Part shown: positions 23,740 to 35,614 of the stretch, piece after piece | Layout: each line of letters begins with the position of its first letter | Position numbering within the stretch: position 1 is the first letter of the stretch | Assembly (NCBI GenBank): GCA_028532985.1 | Contig: JANCIK010000005.1 | Coordinates: forward strand, 1,556,501-1,620,500 | Source of the DNA: Stropharia rugosoannulata | Taxonomy: Eukaryota > Basidiomycota > Agaricomycetes > Agaricales > Strophariaceae | Length of the DNA: 64,000 bases | Reading direction: 5' to 3' | Position numbers and translations under genes: made by a program | Notes under the pieces: model-generated | What the model was told of the DNA's origin: nothing | Databases searched by the model: none | What the model saw: the letters and a program-made list of their open reading frames with translations, nothing else

Positions 23740-24960
23740 ATGAACAACCCGCACGGCCTCTCGCTGTCCGCACAGCCCTCCGCGCCCTCAAACGCTTCCA
23801 TCTACACCCTCAGCACCATCAACGATGACTCCGCTCCTCTCCTTACCCCCAACACCCCGGACTATGGCGCCGCTTTTCCCAGACAGCCCCGCCCGTCCTC
23901 AACAAGAGTCATCGCAGGCGCTGCCTTCAAGATGGCCTGCATATTCATCGTCAGCACCGCCATCCTCGGAGGCACCCTCTGGCTGGCCCTCCCCACCCTC
24001 GAACAGTATGCACCCTCTCCCACATCTGACAGCTGACTAATTGCCTTCCAGAGCCGACCGCCCCATGCTTCGCATCCCAAAGTCCTTCCAGCAGCTCCAG
24101 GATCTAAACGGCCTTCTCAAAAAATACAGGGACATCTACCCTTACCGTATTTTCATCTGCTATGTCGTCACCTACCTCTTGTATGTTTGCTTTTTTTTCC
24201 CCCTCCATTGTTCTGTCCCCTTACATCACACAGCCTTCAAGCTTTTTCCCTTCCGGGTTCAATGTACCTCTCCATCCTCGGCGGCGCTGTATGGGGTGTC
24301 GCCAGAGCCCTCCCCCTTGCTTGCTGTTGCGTCGCCACAGGCGCTTCTCTCTGCTATCTTATATCCGCAGCACTTGGCCCGGCCCTCTTGACGCTTCCCA
24401 GGTGGAAGGCCGTTCTTGACAAGTGGGCCACAAAAATTTCCGCCAACAAGGAGAATATGATTTCCTTTCTCATTGTGCTCCGCATCGCGCCTCTGCCACC
24501 CCACTGGGTCGTAAATATCATTTGCCCCCATGTCGGCATCGGCCTTGTTCCGTTCTGGATCAGCACGGCTCTCGGCATCCTGGGTGTTTCCGTCATACAT
24601 ACCACCATCGGAGGCGGCCTCGACGAGATGACCAGCGCAGACGACTTTCATCTCATCAGCTGGCGCAACTTTTTTGGCCTCGCCGCAGTCGTCGTCGGCG
24701 TCATGATCCCTGTCGGCCTCAGATATTGGTTCCGAGGAGAGGTGGCCAGCGTGGCAGCCGACGACCAAACAGACGACGATGGCCTTGCAGATTCTCCTCT
24801 TTTGGAATCAGAGCACGAGGGCCGTCTCCTCGCGGCCGGCCCAAGGCAGATGCCCAAAAAGATGCCCGTCTCAGTAGAATACAGCTCCGACGAGGATGAG
24901 GACGACGACACTGATATTATTCTCGAGGCTGGTCCTTCAATACCGCATGCAGACAAATAG
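23740..24960 (+). CDS. VTT-domain membrane protein (Tvp38/TMEM41/DedA family)
   Basis: Three exons (23740-24005, 24052-24180, 24234-24960) join to 373 residues. The second junction creates FLQAFSLPGSMYLSILGGAVWG, the hallmark re-entrant segment of the SNARE-associated (VTT) domain; the remaining core reads KANKENMISF-like sequence, LIVLRIAPLPPHWVVNI and FWISTALGILGVSVIHTTIG. An N-terminal Ser/Pro-rich cytosolic part precedes the first helix (AFKMACIFIVSTAILGGTLW). The C-terminus after the last helix is strongly acidic (SSDEDEDDDTD). Animal TMEM41B and VMP1 are ER lipid scramblases needed for autophagosome and lipid droplet formation. Yeast Tvp38 is Golgi-resident. By layout and the GS loop this protein is nearest to the TMEM41 type. 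Promoter space to the divergent Zn2Cys6 gene is 159 bp. Confidence 0.88.
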
Positions 24961-25216
24961 TTTATCAGTAAATACTCTGTAATTAATAGCTGTAATATCG
25001 TTGTGTAGTGTGAAACATTCATCGAGATGGACTGAAATCCAAGAAAAAGAATATTTTGTTCAAGTGTCAACTCCCGCAAACATGCCGACTTGTCAGCCAC
25101 AGCCCTGCGAGTCTTGCTTCACTCCCACCACCACCCCCCCCTCCTTCCCCCCGCCACTTCCCCATCCCCCCGTCCCTTCCGCTCCTGACCTCCTCTTTTC
25201 TTCCTGCGATCCCACC

Positions 25217-26036
25217 ATGGCGGATCGCCTCACCCAGTACTCCATGCTCCCCAACTTTAATCCCTCCATCCAGCAGCAGCAGCAACACCTCCAGCAGCAG
25301 CAACAGCAGCAGCAACAACAGCAGGTGCAGCAACAGCAGCAGCAACAGCAGCAGCAGCAGCATCTACAACAACAACAGCAGCAGCACATGCAGCAGCAGC
25401 AGAATCAGCAGATGCAGGACCCGCATGCCGCCGCCATGAGCCAGGCCGCGCAGCCGCTCGACCCCCGCGGATGGATGACCAACATCCAGCAGTTTAGCGC
25501 TGCCAGAAACCCATCGGGCTCAGAAATGAATCCCGCCAACGCACAACAGGTATCTCTCTTTCCTTGCACCCCTTTCTCTCTATCCCTGTGATCGCACCCA
25601 ACTCCGTCCGTGGGAGCCCCGCTGTCGCCGCTACTTCACCCCACTCCCGACTTGCTCCCTTTTTTTTCTCATTCGCATGCTCACATATCGTTCACAGCTC
25701 GCCGAGTTGGTGAAGCGCAACCAAGCCATGGCCCTACGGCAGCAGCAGCACCACCAGCAGCAACAACAACAGGGCTTCATGCAACAGATCTCTGGCGGCG
25801 GGCCCATGCCCGGGAACGTCGGCCAGCAGCCGTTTCATGATCCATCAGCCAACCATCCTCAATCCAACTTCGACATGGGGCGCGGGCCACCCAACATCCC
25901 ACGGAATCCAGAGCGGCAGCTGGCGCTCATCAACGCCGCTCAAAACCAGCAGCCGCAGAACGGGGCGATCAAGTACCCGCCCCAGCTCCAACAGCAACAC
26001 ATCCAGCAGCAGATCCGTGAGCGAGAGATGCAGCAA

Positions 26037-26067
<31 letters not shown>

Positions 26068-29000
26068 AGCAACAACAACAGTTCATGTCCCCTGGCATGC
26101 CGCACCCGTCGCCGGATATTTTCTCACCCGGGATGGCCAATGAGGCCATTCGACGGCCCTCGCCTCATCCAACTGGCATTCAACCCAATGTCCCTCCAGG
26201 CGTCGTACGTCCACCTCAGCCGGGCATGCCCGGCCAAACCCGCCCGCCGACGTTACAAGATGTCCAGACCCGCATGAACTTGCTCCGCTCCCAGGTGGAG
26301 GCGACTGACCAACATATCATGCACCTGAACCGCGTGCCAGGCGATACTGCTGCTGCTACCAAGATAAAAGAGCTGACCGCGCTGAACATGTACCGCAAAG
26401 ACCAGTTACAGAAATTCATGCGCATGCTGCAGTCCCAGTAGGCCGATTTTTTTTGACATTTGCGGTGATAATGGTCTGACGAGTCTTGTCTTTTTCACAG
26501 ATCGGGGCAGCCGATGTTTAATGGCGGAGGACCTGGCCTGGGCCCCAGCATGGGCGGCATGCCCGCTGGCGCAACGCAGCAGCAGATGGCGTGGAACCAT
26601 CCTGCACAGGCGTTCGACCAAGCGCGCGGCCAGCAGGGGCAGCAGAATGGCCAGCTGGCGCCTGGTGCGATGCAGCCTAGTCCGTCCATCTCGCAGTCTC
26701 ACTCGCAGTCGGGCCATATGGGCGGCATCGTTCCGCCGCGGACCCAGCCGACGCCGCTCGGGGGCCCCATGGCGCCCCAGCAGGTGCCGAGTCCGTTTGC
26801 GAATGGTGGGCAGGCACCCGCGGGTCCGTCTTTCCCGTTCCCGGCTAATGCACAGCAGGCACCTATCGCTGGCCCGTCCCAGCCTAATCAGGGTGTCATG
26901 GCTGCCCAGGCGGGGATGGCGTTTGCGAACTTGGGCGGCCTCGCCCCGCTCGACAAGGGGCGGTTCGAGGCGGCATTCAGGAACTGGTGCATCAAGCAGA
27001 ATGTCAAGATCGAGCAGCACCTGTTGACGATTGACAATCGCCAGGTGGACCTGCATTCCTTGCATTGTGAGGTTATCAAGGAGGGTGGTGTGCAGAATGT
27101 ATGTTGGTTTCGTGTTGGTGGGTGTTGGGTGCTGATCGGATTTTTTGTTTTCGTAGGTTGAGCAGAAGGACATGTGGGCGATCATCGGTGGTCGCTTGGG
27201 CTTTGTGCAGTTCCCTGGCTCCGAGTCGGAGCCCGCCAAGTCCGGTCCTGGCGTCGCGCAGAAAGTTCAACATGTGTACAAGCAATACCTGGCGTTCTTT
27301 GACAATTGGTATATGACGCAACTCATGGGCAAGCTCAAGCAGAATATGATGCCACAACGCGTCGGGGGCCTGTCGCCACAGCAGATGCAACACTTTATCA
27401 CCCTATCGCAGTTCTCTGTCGCGGAGCTCAGAGCCAAGGGCATCGACGAAAAGCATATCGGGTTCGTCGAGCAGAATCGTGCGACCCTTCAGCGCACGGC
27501 GGCCGAACAGAAGCACTTCCAGCTCCAGCTCAAGACCAGGGGGCAGCCGAATGTCCCTGGCCAGCCGCAGCCTCAGGAGATGAATGGTGTGGGGATGAAC
27601 AATGGAGGTGTTGGAGTTGGAGGGCCGCAGCAGGCGTTTAGGCCGCCGCAGGGCGTCATGAACCCCACGAATCCGTTTGGCGTGCCGCAGCCTGCACCGG
27701 ACCCGGCCACGCTCGCGGCGAGACATTTGTATGTCCAGCAGCAGCGTCAGCAGCAGATGCAGCAGCAGGAGCAGGCCCAGCAGGCCCAGGCTGCGGCAGC
27801 GGCGGCCGCTGTGCAGCAGAACCAGCAGGGACAAGGTCAGGGACAGATGCAGGCTCAGCAGCAGCAACAGCAACAACAACAACAACAACAACACCTCCAG
27901 CAGGCTGCCGGCCAGCAGATGCATGGCAATCCGATGATCAGGCCGGAGGTGCAGGGCTTCATGACCCGCTCACCGAACCAGGCGTTCGCCAACGCGGAGC
28001 AAGCGATACGGAAGACGAAGCATGAGATCATGTCGAGAGGTATGTATGGTCGTTGCTCATCTTGGTGGTTTATTAATGATCTTTGTAGAAATGCAAAACA
28101 GGCCCAGGGTGGAGATACCTTCTGAGCAGAGGCTGGAATACAATAATGCATTAGAGTCTCTATATAAGAATTGTCTGGACGCGGACAAGCAGCTGCCGAT
28201 GGTGTATGTTTTGTTGGTGACGAATAAGCAGGAGGAGGCAGTCAAGCGGTTGATTTCGAATGTATGTTTTTTTTCTTTCTCTCTTTTCACTGACGTATTT
28301 ATGACTCATGGGTGATGTAGATCTGCTTTGCGCATGCGCAGAGGACTCTACTGTCGAGCTCGGCGAGTCCGCAGTATATACTAACGCTGGAGCAGGTCAA
28401 GGCCATGCTCGCCGACACGCAGCAGATTATGGATTTGTTTTTGCGGGTGCGTCAGCAGGCGCATCAGATGTCGCAGATGTCGCCTGCGATGTTGCAGCAG
28501 CTTCGTCATCAGCAGGCTCAGCAGGTCGCTCAGCAACAGCAGGCTCAGCAGCAACAACAGCAGCAGCAACAGTCGTCGCAACAGCAGGGGCAACAACCGC
28601 AGCCACCGCATCCTATGCAACAGTTGCCGCCAGGGCCCACTCAGGCTACGCATATGGTAAGTGTGGCTTGTTTTTTTGATCTGTGTGTGGGTCTGACAAT
28701 GGTTGTGTAGATTCGCCCGTCTATCTCCCAACCCCTGCCTAACGCCGGACCGTCCCCCCAAAATTTCAATGCTGCGCTGCGCGTGCCGCCTCCGGTCACC
28801 TTGCAGCACCCTCCGATGAAGAGGCAAAAGGGCAATGGCGTGTACAATACGCCGTCGCCAGCGCCCATGCAGGTGTCGACGCCTGCTCCGAATGCCCCGA
28901 CGCCCACGGCGACCGCGTCATCGCCCCCTGCGTCGACGTCGGCGAAATCGCCCAAGACGAAAAACCCGAAGCCGAAACCGGCACAGGCGACGACGAAGCG

Positions 29001-29787
29001 GCGGCCTTCTAGGGCGAACGCGCCCAACCAGGCGAATAACGCACCGACACCGACTGACATGCCAACGCCGTCTAGTAGCAACGGAAAGCGCGCACGCGAG
29101 GATGATGTGCTGTTTAATGACGTGGCGACGCCCGGAGCGAGCGGATCTGCTAACGAGCCGTCGCCTCCGAAGAAGGCCAAGATGGAATGGGACGAGCAGC
29201 CCAGCGAAGAGCTTAAGATTAAGCAGGAAGCGATTGAGAATATCAAGACAGAGGAGGAGGCGAGCGAGCTGCTGGAGAAGATGAAGGAGCTGATTAATAA
29301 TGCGACGGAGGATGGAAGCCAGGAGTCGTCATTGACGAACGACATCTCGGAGACTCTGGACGCGATTTTGAAAGGGTACACGACGATGCCCGGGATGGAC
29401 TTTGGCAACCTATCGTCGCTCGGCGACCCTCTCGGCACGAGGGAGCAGTCGCCTGGTCCGGACCCCATATTCGACGAGTTCATCGACTTTTCGGTGGGCA
29501 CGATTGATGATGGAGACTCGAAAGCGCCCACTCCGGATTTGCTATCGTCCTCATCGACGAACACAAGCCCGGAGTCGACGAATCATGAGGCAGACGCCTC
29601 GCATCATACCCTATCGTCGACCGCGTCGGCATCGGATGCGGCGAAGGACGACATGTTTGATATGTTGAGGTTGGGACCGTGGAAGGATATCGACGGCGGC
29701 GAGGCGCCGTACTACCAGTCGAATGAGTGGAAATGGGACAGTCCGATGCCAACAGCTGACCAGCCGTGGGCGATCTTCAATTCATAG
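25217..29787 (+). CDS. ARID-domain protein, SWI1-like subunit of SWI/SNF chromatin remodeller
   Basis: Seven exons (25217-25549, 25698-26437, 26501-27098, 27157-28039, 28089-28261, 28321-28656, 28711-29787) give about 1379 residues in one frame. The ARID DNA-binding domain spans the exon 3/4 junction: RFEAAFRNWCIKQNVKI, TIDNRQVDLHSLHCEVIKEG, QKDMWAIIGGRLGFVQFP, VQHVYKQYLAFFDNW. Most of the rest is low complexity with several Gln tracts encoded by mixed CAG/CAA. Downstream parts read LEYNNALESLYKNCLDADK and TLEQVKAMLADTQQIMDLF. The C-terminus is acidic and Ser/Thr-rich and ends PTADQPWAIFNS. In yeast Swi1 the ARID plus Gln/Asn-rich regions recruit the SWI/SNF complex. The architecture is the same, although sequence identity outside ARID is not checkable here. 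Antisense open frames in this region are codon-usage shadows. Confidence 0.85.
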
Positions 29788-30329
29788 TTTTTTTTGTTTG
29801 CTGCAATCTGGTTATCTTATATATTTCTCTTTTCTGTTTCTTTTTCACTGCTTCGTTTACATACTCTTGTTTCCTACGATCCCCAACATCCTAATCTCCC
29901 CATCCATCTGTGGTTTATATCTTATTTTGCGGCCGTTTCTGGATCAGATATCTTTTTGTTCCTCCTCTTTTGTGCTCTCGGTATCGCTGTTGTTACTACC
30001 ACTCCATGACTCGGCTACAGATGCTGTGTGTGTATTCCTATTGTTGTTTGATTCGCTATCGATTTCTTGTTTGCGGCGAATATACCAAAAAAAGTACTTG
30101 AAGAGCAGTTAGTCCCGCTGAAAGATGTCGCGCTTAATGGGGCCAATTAATTTGTTACGTAAGCGGCAGGTCCCCTTTCACCGCCTCAATTTCGATGAGT
30201 CTCGTGTTTCTCTCCGCTTGACCATCATCCAGGGCTCATGGACAACTCATGCTCTCTCTGGCTGCCAACCCACACTTTCCTGCCCTAATTCGTTCTATTC
30301 GGCCCTAATACCCAGCACTTTTCTCGAAC
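29788..30329. other. Intergenic region between SWI1-like and 5-phosphatase genes
   Basis: A T-rich 3' flank (29,788-30,110) is followed by the promoter of the next gene. No coding exon or RNA gene is evident. Confidence 0.45.
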
Positions 30330-33300
30330 ATGACTGATTTGAGCCCTCCCGGTAGTGGCACTCCCGCTGTGCAAGCTGGTCTAGCAAAGCGGCAGCGAGG
30401 TACATTATGTTCGCACTGCCCGACGCAATGCGCATAGACTTATATACCACTGCGCGCAGGTCACCACAGGTCTGTAATAAATAAACTGCAAGGTCTGCTC
30501 TCGCCGCGCCAGCAGCACGCCGCGGCCATGGCCCGTCCTGGAGACGCTGTGGAGCAGACGAATGGTACACCGGCGCCGTCGCCGCGGACGGCGCCTGCAT
30601 TTGACACGAAATTTCTCAAGATTCGAATAGTAACTTGGAACATGCACGACTCGCTCCCCAAGGTGCGTACGGCTTTACCGGGGCTTTTCACAGATACGCA
30701 TCTGACAGTCGGGCGCCAGGGCGACTTGGAGGAGCTGTTGGGCAGGGTGCCGCTGTATAATGTGCCCTTGACCGACGGGGGCTTCCCGCACCTCCCAAAC
30801 GACGGGAACCACCCGTACCATCTCGTCGTCATGTGAGTCCAACTTGCTTTTTGTTCAGATTGCGGGGTGTTGATATGTGGCCAAGTGCGGGTCAAGAATG
30901 CCCCACTCCGTCGGGTGAGCGGATAGCCATTTCCGTTGCTTGCATTGCTGCAGAAGTTGATGGTCCGCGCGCGCAGGGATTCCGATGGGCCTCGGCGCGG
31001 GTTTTAAAATCCTAGACAAGGATCGCGACAAGACGCGGGACGCAGATAGGGACAGTGAACGCTCGAGCTCAAAGATCAGGGATGATGGCCGTCAGTATGA
31101 AGACCTTGAGGCGCCCCCGATTGGGTGGACTTCAATTGTGGAGGATTGGCTGAGCAATGGAGGCTGCCACTCGCGCACGAGCTCGCCGACCACGGCTGAT
31201 ATCGGCTTTCCTAGGCCGCTGATAAGGCAAAAGTCGTCCAAGGATGGCCGCAAGGGTCCGTACCAGCTGCTCATCAAAGATAGGCTTATGGGCATCTATC
31301 TTGCTGTCTACATCCATCGAGACCTCAAGCAGTTTGTAGAAGGTGAGGATCCTGTCGGGAAATCTGTCAAGCCTCGAGCTAACTTGGTACAGGTACCTCC
31401 AAGTCTGCTGTAACAGCCGGCTTGATTGGAGGACGAGTCGGGAATAAGGGAGGAGTAGGGATCAGCCTCAAGATTGACGGTCTTACATATCTATTCTTGA
31501 ATGCCCATCTCGCTGGTATGCATTTAGGTGTCGCGCGATTACTTGTAATGGACTAATTCGTTTATGTAGCCCATGAGGGAAAGGTGCACCACCGTCAAGC
31601 AAACCTGGCTAAAATCAAAGTATGTCTTACATCGAGCCATGTTTTATTGCTTCTAAATCTATATTTTAGTCCCAATTATCTGTCGATGATTTCCTGCCCA
31701 GTGACGATCCTCGAAAGACGGCTGAAGGTAAGTTTGAATGGCATGTCAACTAACTTTAACTAACTAACGAGTTAACTCTGGCAGACTTGACTGACAGATT
31801 TGATTTCTCTTTTATTTGTGGCGATCTCAACTTTAGACTGAACGTTTCGCGTCTTCATGCCGATTGGCTCATTGAACGAGGAGGTAAGAACCAACCCACT
31901 TTTAGAATTCTTATCTCATGTGTGTACAGAATATGCCCAAGCATTTGAGTTTGATCAACTACACCTTCTTATGAAAGAGAATACTACGTTTGCAGGTTTT
32001 CATGAAGCACCAATCGATTTTCCACCAACCTTCAAGTATGATGTACTACGTTCTGTTAAGCGCTCAAAACGTTCCAGTTCGAAGCGTAGCCAAGTGGGCG
32101 ACCATTTTGCTCACATTACTGAAGTCGAAGAACCGGAAAGAGATACACAGGACGAAGACGCAGACGAGGATGTCTTGTCCGTTGTATCGAGCGCGACCGG
32201 TGCCACATCTATCAACTCACAGCCCATTCTTCCCGACATTATAACAAGTGATCTGCAAGAACTGTCTCCCTCATCTTCTACTCAGGCCACGAAGGCTAAC
32301 AGCACTAGCAAAATATCAATAGCATCTGCAAGTGCTCGCAAGGCTAAGGTCAAGATCATGTCCCTATTGTCACCTTCCTTTGTAAATACCTCCGACAAAC
32401 TTCTCAAAGTCAAATCTAGTCCCGACTACTTACAGTCGCCCACTCTCACTACTCCCGTCACAAGCATCCCCACGACGCCAGTTACCCCACGACATCCATC
32501 ATCTTTTCTGAGTGCCTTGAAAAAGGCTCGTCCTCCTCCCATGATTCTGGTCAACTCGCCCAATACACCACCTCAATCCACTGTCTCTAGTGATATTGTG
32601 GTCGAGAAAGGTGTCTATGACTCCTCCAGCAAGCAGCGAGTTCCGAGCTGGTGCGTTTCTCAACTTATCTTTGTAGTAATTTCTCGCTAACTATTGTTCC
32701 AGGTGCGATCGTATACTCTGGAAGACTACTATCACCCCTCCATTGCGACCCGAATCTGACGTCTTCTCACATGATCCTGACTCACGACCACGAAATCGAA
32801 TGGGGCAGTTTTTTGCCAATGCATTTCGTCCAACATCATCTTCTCGTAGCGATACCGGTAATTCCACAGCTACCGGTTCGCATGCGTCTGAAAATGCTAT
32901 ATCTTCGTTCGGTCTCTCTTCTTTTTATTCTTCGTTCAGTCCTCAGGAAAACGCCTCGCCTCCCTCGACACTCTCCCGACAACCTAACAGTAAGTTCTCA
33001 AGAAATGACCATGATTATCATATTAACTGCGATAATTAGCGTCTACCATTTTCAATTCTGTATCACGTCGTGCAAATACTGCTTACTCACCCCCTCCCAG
33101 CGCACCACTTCCTATAGAACCGCATTCACCACGCCGTGCAACAGATACCTTCGACAAGTCGGATCGGCCGCACACTGCTACTTACCAGCCTAAATGGCGT
33201 TTCCTACCCTCTTTCTTTTCTCCAACACTTACTCTAGGCCCCTCTCAGGACCAACCACCACCGCCAACCTTTGCAAAAGGGACGGTGAGGTGCCTAAGTT

Positions 33301-33389
33301 ATAACACCCTCGACGATCGTGGTATGCGGAGGTTGGAGGGTCGAAGTGACCACCGGCCTGTAATTGGTACTTACATCGTCTTTGTTTGA
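30330..33389 (+). CDS. Inositol polyphosphate 5-phosphatase family protein
   Basis: The first exon begins MTDLSPPGSGTPAVQAGL at 30330; splicing to RSVINKLQGLLSPRQQ restores the frame leading into KIRIVTWNMHDSLP. Catalytic hallmarks of the 5-phosphatase fold are readable in order: TWNMHDSLPKGDLEELLG, GLIGGRVGNKGGVGISL, FLNAHLAAHEGKVHHRQAN, FICGDLNFRL (catalytic Asp-Asn), KQRVPSWCDRILWKTTI near 32640-32730 and GRSDHRPVIGTY at the end. An insertion of about 200 Ser/Thr/Lys-rich residues separates the catalytic blocks before PSWCDR. These enzymes remove the 5-phosphate of PI(4,5)P2 and related inositides in membrane traffic. No SacI domain precedes it, so it is INPP5-like rather than a full synaptojanin. 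At least ten short introns are present; junctions in 31.4-31.9 kb are approximate. Confidence 0.88.
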
Positions 33390-33678
33390 TCTGCATAGAT
33401 ATACCCCCTCATCTACATACATACTGAAGTACTCGCACAGCCGCATCTTTTGGAGACTTTTTGGACAATATTTCCAGGCATTGCTATTACTTTCAATTGT
33501 TAATTAAGGATGCGCTCATTAACTTAAATTCTAATGTTAATATGTATGTGAACATAGACGACTTTTAAGCTCAAGTAAGAGAGGAGTCTGTCTGTCTGAT
33601 GACGTAATTTATCCACGCTTCAGCTCTGCAAGGGTCTGCTGTGCACTGCAGACTTTAACTCTTCCGCCAACCTCTACA

Positions 33679-34860
33679 ATGCAAGGATTCAACAAGTCGG
33701 ATTACGCCCTATCCAGTCCCAGCAGTTTAATGCTGATCATCATTTGACTAGATACTATCCACCGGACTATGATCCCTCTCAGGGTAGTTTAAACAAGGCT
33801 CGAGGTATGTGTGCTTGACTCATGTACTGCTTCGAACTCTTTGTTCACCTCTCCTCAGGAAAACATGCATTGGGTGACCGAGCCAGGAAGCTTGACCAGG
33901 GTATTCTGATTACTCGCTTTGAGTTGCCCTTCAACATCTGGTGGTGAGTCTTGTATCTACATTCACTTTCATGTAGCTGTTTTGACCCCCTTGCTAGTGG
34001 CACATGTAATAACCATATTGGAATGGGCGTGCGCTATAACGCCGAAAAGAAAAAGATCGGGGCGTATTACTCGACACCTATATTCTCTTTTCGGTGTAAA
34101 TGTCACCTGTGCGATGGCTGGTTCGAGATACAGACGGATCCCAAGGTATGCTGCTTACATGTATTGATGGTGAACGATCTGACTAAACATCAACTCAGAA
34201 CACTCGCTATGTGGTAACTTCTGGTGCCCGCCGGAAAGAGGAAGACTGGGATCCAGAGGAAAATGGAGGGTATGCAGTGCATGGTTGGTTACATTTCCCA
34301 GCAGCGGTTTCCTGTAGTACTAAGATCCCGTAATTCTAGATACCGACAAGGAAGGAGCCCCGGTCGATCCTCTGGTTGCTTTGGAAAAGACGACGGATGC
34401 GAAGAATATCATGGAAACGGTGGCCAAGCCACGCATTGAGTCATTGCAGTCAGTCTCGGAGCATTATAATGCGGACCCGTATTCGCTGTCTCTGAAGGCA
34501 CGCAAACGGTTCCGCGAAGAAAAGAAAATCGAGCTGGGGAAGAAAAAGGCAGACGATGCAATCAAGGGCCGCTATGCACTACCCACCACGCTGAGTCTGC
34601 TCGAGGAGGACGAGAAGGCCGTCCAGGAGGCAAAGGTGCAGTGGGAAAAGGCACAGGAAGAGCACCGGCTAAGGGAGGCGAAGCGGCGGAAGGTTGCGAC
34701 AGAGGTGCCGACTGTGCTGCTGCCCGCGGCTGCGTCGAGGTCACGGTCGTCTGGCTCAAACACTAGTGGGAAGGTCGACTCTTTGGCTGCACTACGGACA
34801 CGCATACTCAGTAATACGGCGAAGGCTTCTGCTAGTCGTCTCGCTTCCTCTACTCGTTGA
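33679..34860 (+). CDS. CWC16/YJU2-SAF4 family splicing factor (CCDC130-like)
   Basis: Exon 1 is short and, joined across the first intron, reads MQGFNKYYPPDYDPSQG, the canonical start of the family. Next come KARKLDQGILITRFELPFN-like sequence, CGTCNNHIGMGVRYNAEKK, IFSFRCKCHLCDGWFEI and DPKNTRYVV, with two Cys pairs that bind zinc. A helical Lys/Glu-rich C-terminal half (KARKRFREEKKIELGKKK, EEDEKAVQEAKVQWEKAQ) ends with SRLASSTR. YJU2 and SAF4-type proteins act in the spliceosome at the catalytic step or in mRNA decay. The MQGFNKYYPPD start and the extended basic C-terminus favour the CCDC130/Saf4 branch. The gene follows the 5-phosphatase on the same strand and converges on the DUF1748 gene. 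Confidence 0.92.
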
Positions 34861-35240
34861 ATTGTACCAGTCCACTTTCCTTTGTTATTTGTTGTAATTT
34901 ATGTAGGGGACCGCCGTGTAGTAGCCATGGTGGTTATGTATCGTTAATAACCTTAATTTGCTGATATTCACTGAGATGCATGTACACATTGACGACGATT
35001 GCCCAGTACTAGTGTTCTAAATCGTGGGTGGAACGGAGTCGGCGAAAGGGGTATGGTTTGAGTGGGGGAGAATGATGTTACAGTCGACGACGGTACAGCT
35101 AAGGACAAAGCAAAAAAACCAATAAAGAATCAAACTCGTAGGATGTGTAGAATAAATACTAGTTTAGCCACTCCTGGATGCAACCTAACTAGACCCTGCT
35201 CTCCTTGGTAAACGGTGGTAATGGATGCGAGTCGAACGGA
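34861..35240. terminator. Shared 3' intergenic region of convergent genes
   Basis: About 380 bp lie between the convergent stop codons of the SAF4-like and DUF1748 genes. It is AT-rich, with no coding signal. It must contain both polyadenylation regions. Confidence 0.35.
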
Positions 35241-35511
35241 CTATGGGCTTTTCTTGAACCAGGCGCTGTTGACTGCTGTCGCTTGAATCATGTCGAATAC
35301 TGTTTCGCCAACCCCAAGGAATTTGTCTGCGACAGATTTAGCTGTCGGATCCGTTATTCCGCTCGTATCTGGTCTAAAGACATGGCGTTAAGAACATGAA
35401 CGACATTCATCGTGGGTGCACTGACGAGAAACCGCTTGAACGTCGGACGCCAGCGAAGATAGTGGAGACGAAGATTGCGTCTGCGGTGTAGTGGAGGAGC
35501 TTTCCGAGCAT
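35241..35511 (-). CDS. DUF1748 family small fungal protein
   Basis: Two exons (35511-35426, 35373-35241) give a 72-residue protein starting MLGKLLHYTADAIFVSTIF and continuing AGVRRSSGFSPDTSG, then DKFLGVGETVFDMIQ. The LLHYxxDAxxxSTxxAGxRRSSG block is the signature of the conserved fungal family DUF1748, which includes a yeast protein of about 73 residues of unknown function. The hydrophobic N-terminal helix followed by Arg residues suggests a membrane-associated, perhaps mitochondrial, small protein; that is inference. It sits on the same strand as sulfite oxidase, 103 bp downstream of that stop codon. Confidence 0.85.
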
Positions 35512-35614
35512 GTTATTCTATGGATTGTCGTGATACGGAGACAAGATATATACAGTCTACTGCCGCCAGCAGACGCGTTGGCCCGGCTCTATTTCCTAAT
35601 TGGGAATTCTACCT

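Noticed and set aside
25271..25414. Regularly repeated CAG/CAA units that could be taken for a repeat array or CRISPR
   Set aside because: They are in-frame glutamine codons of one exon, with no spacers and no cas genes.
28641..29564. A 307-codon minus-strand open frame
   Set aside because: Antisense shadow of the Ser/Thr/Pro-rich C-terminal exon of the SWI1-like gene; no introns, motif or family signal.
35200..35260. A GAGTCGAACGGAC string reminiscent of a tRNA T-loop
   Set aside because: It lies at the end of the DUF1748 gene, lacks an A box at tRNA distance and cannot form a cloverleaf.
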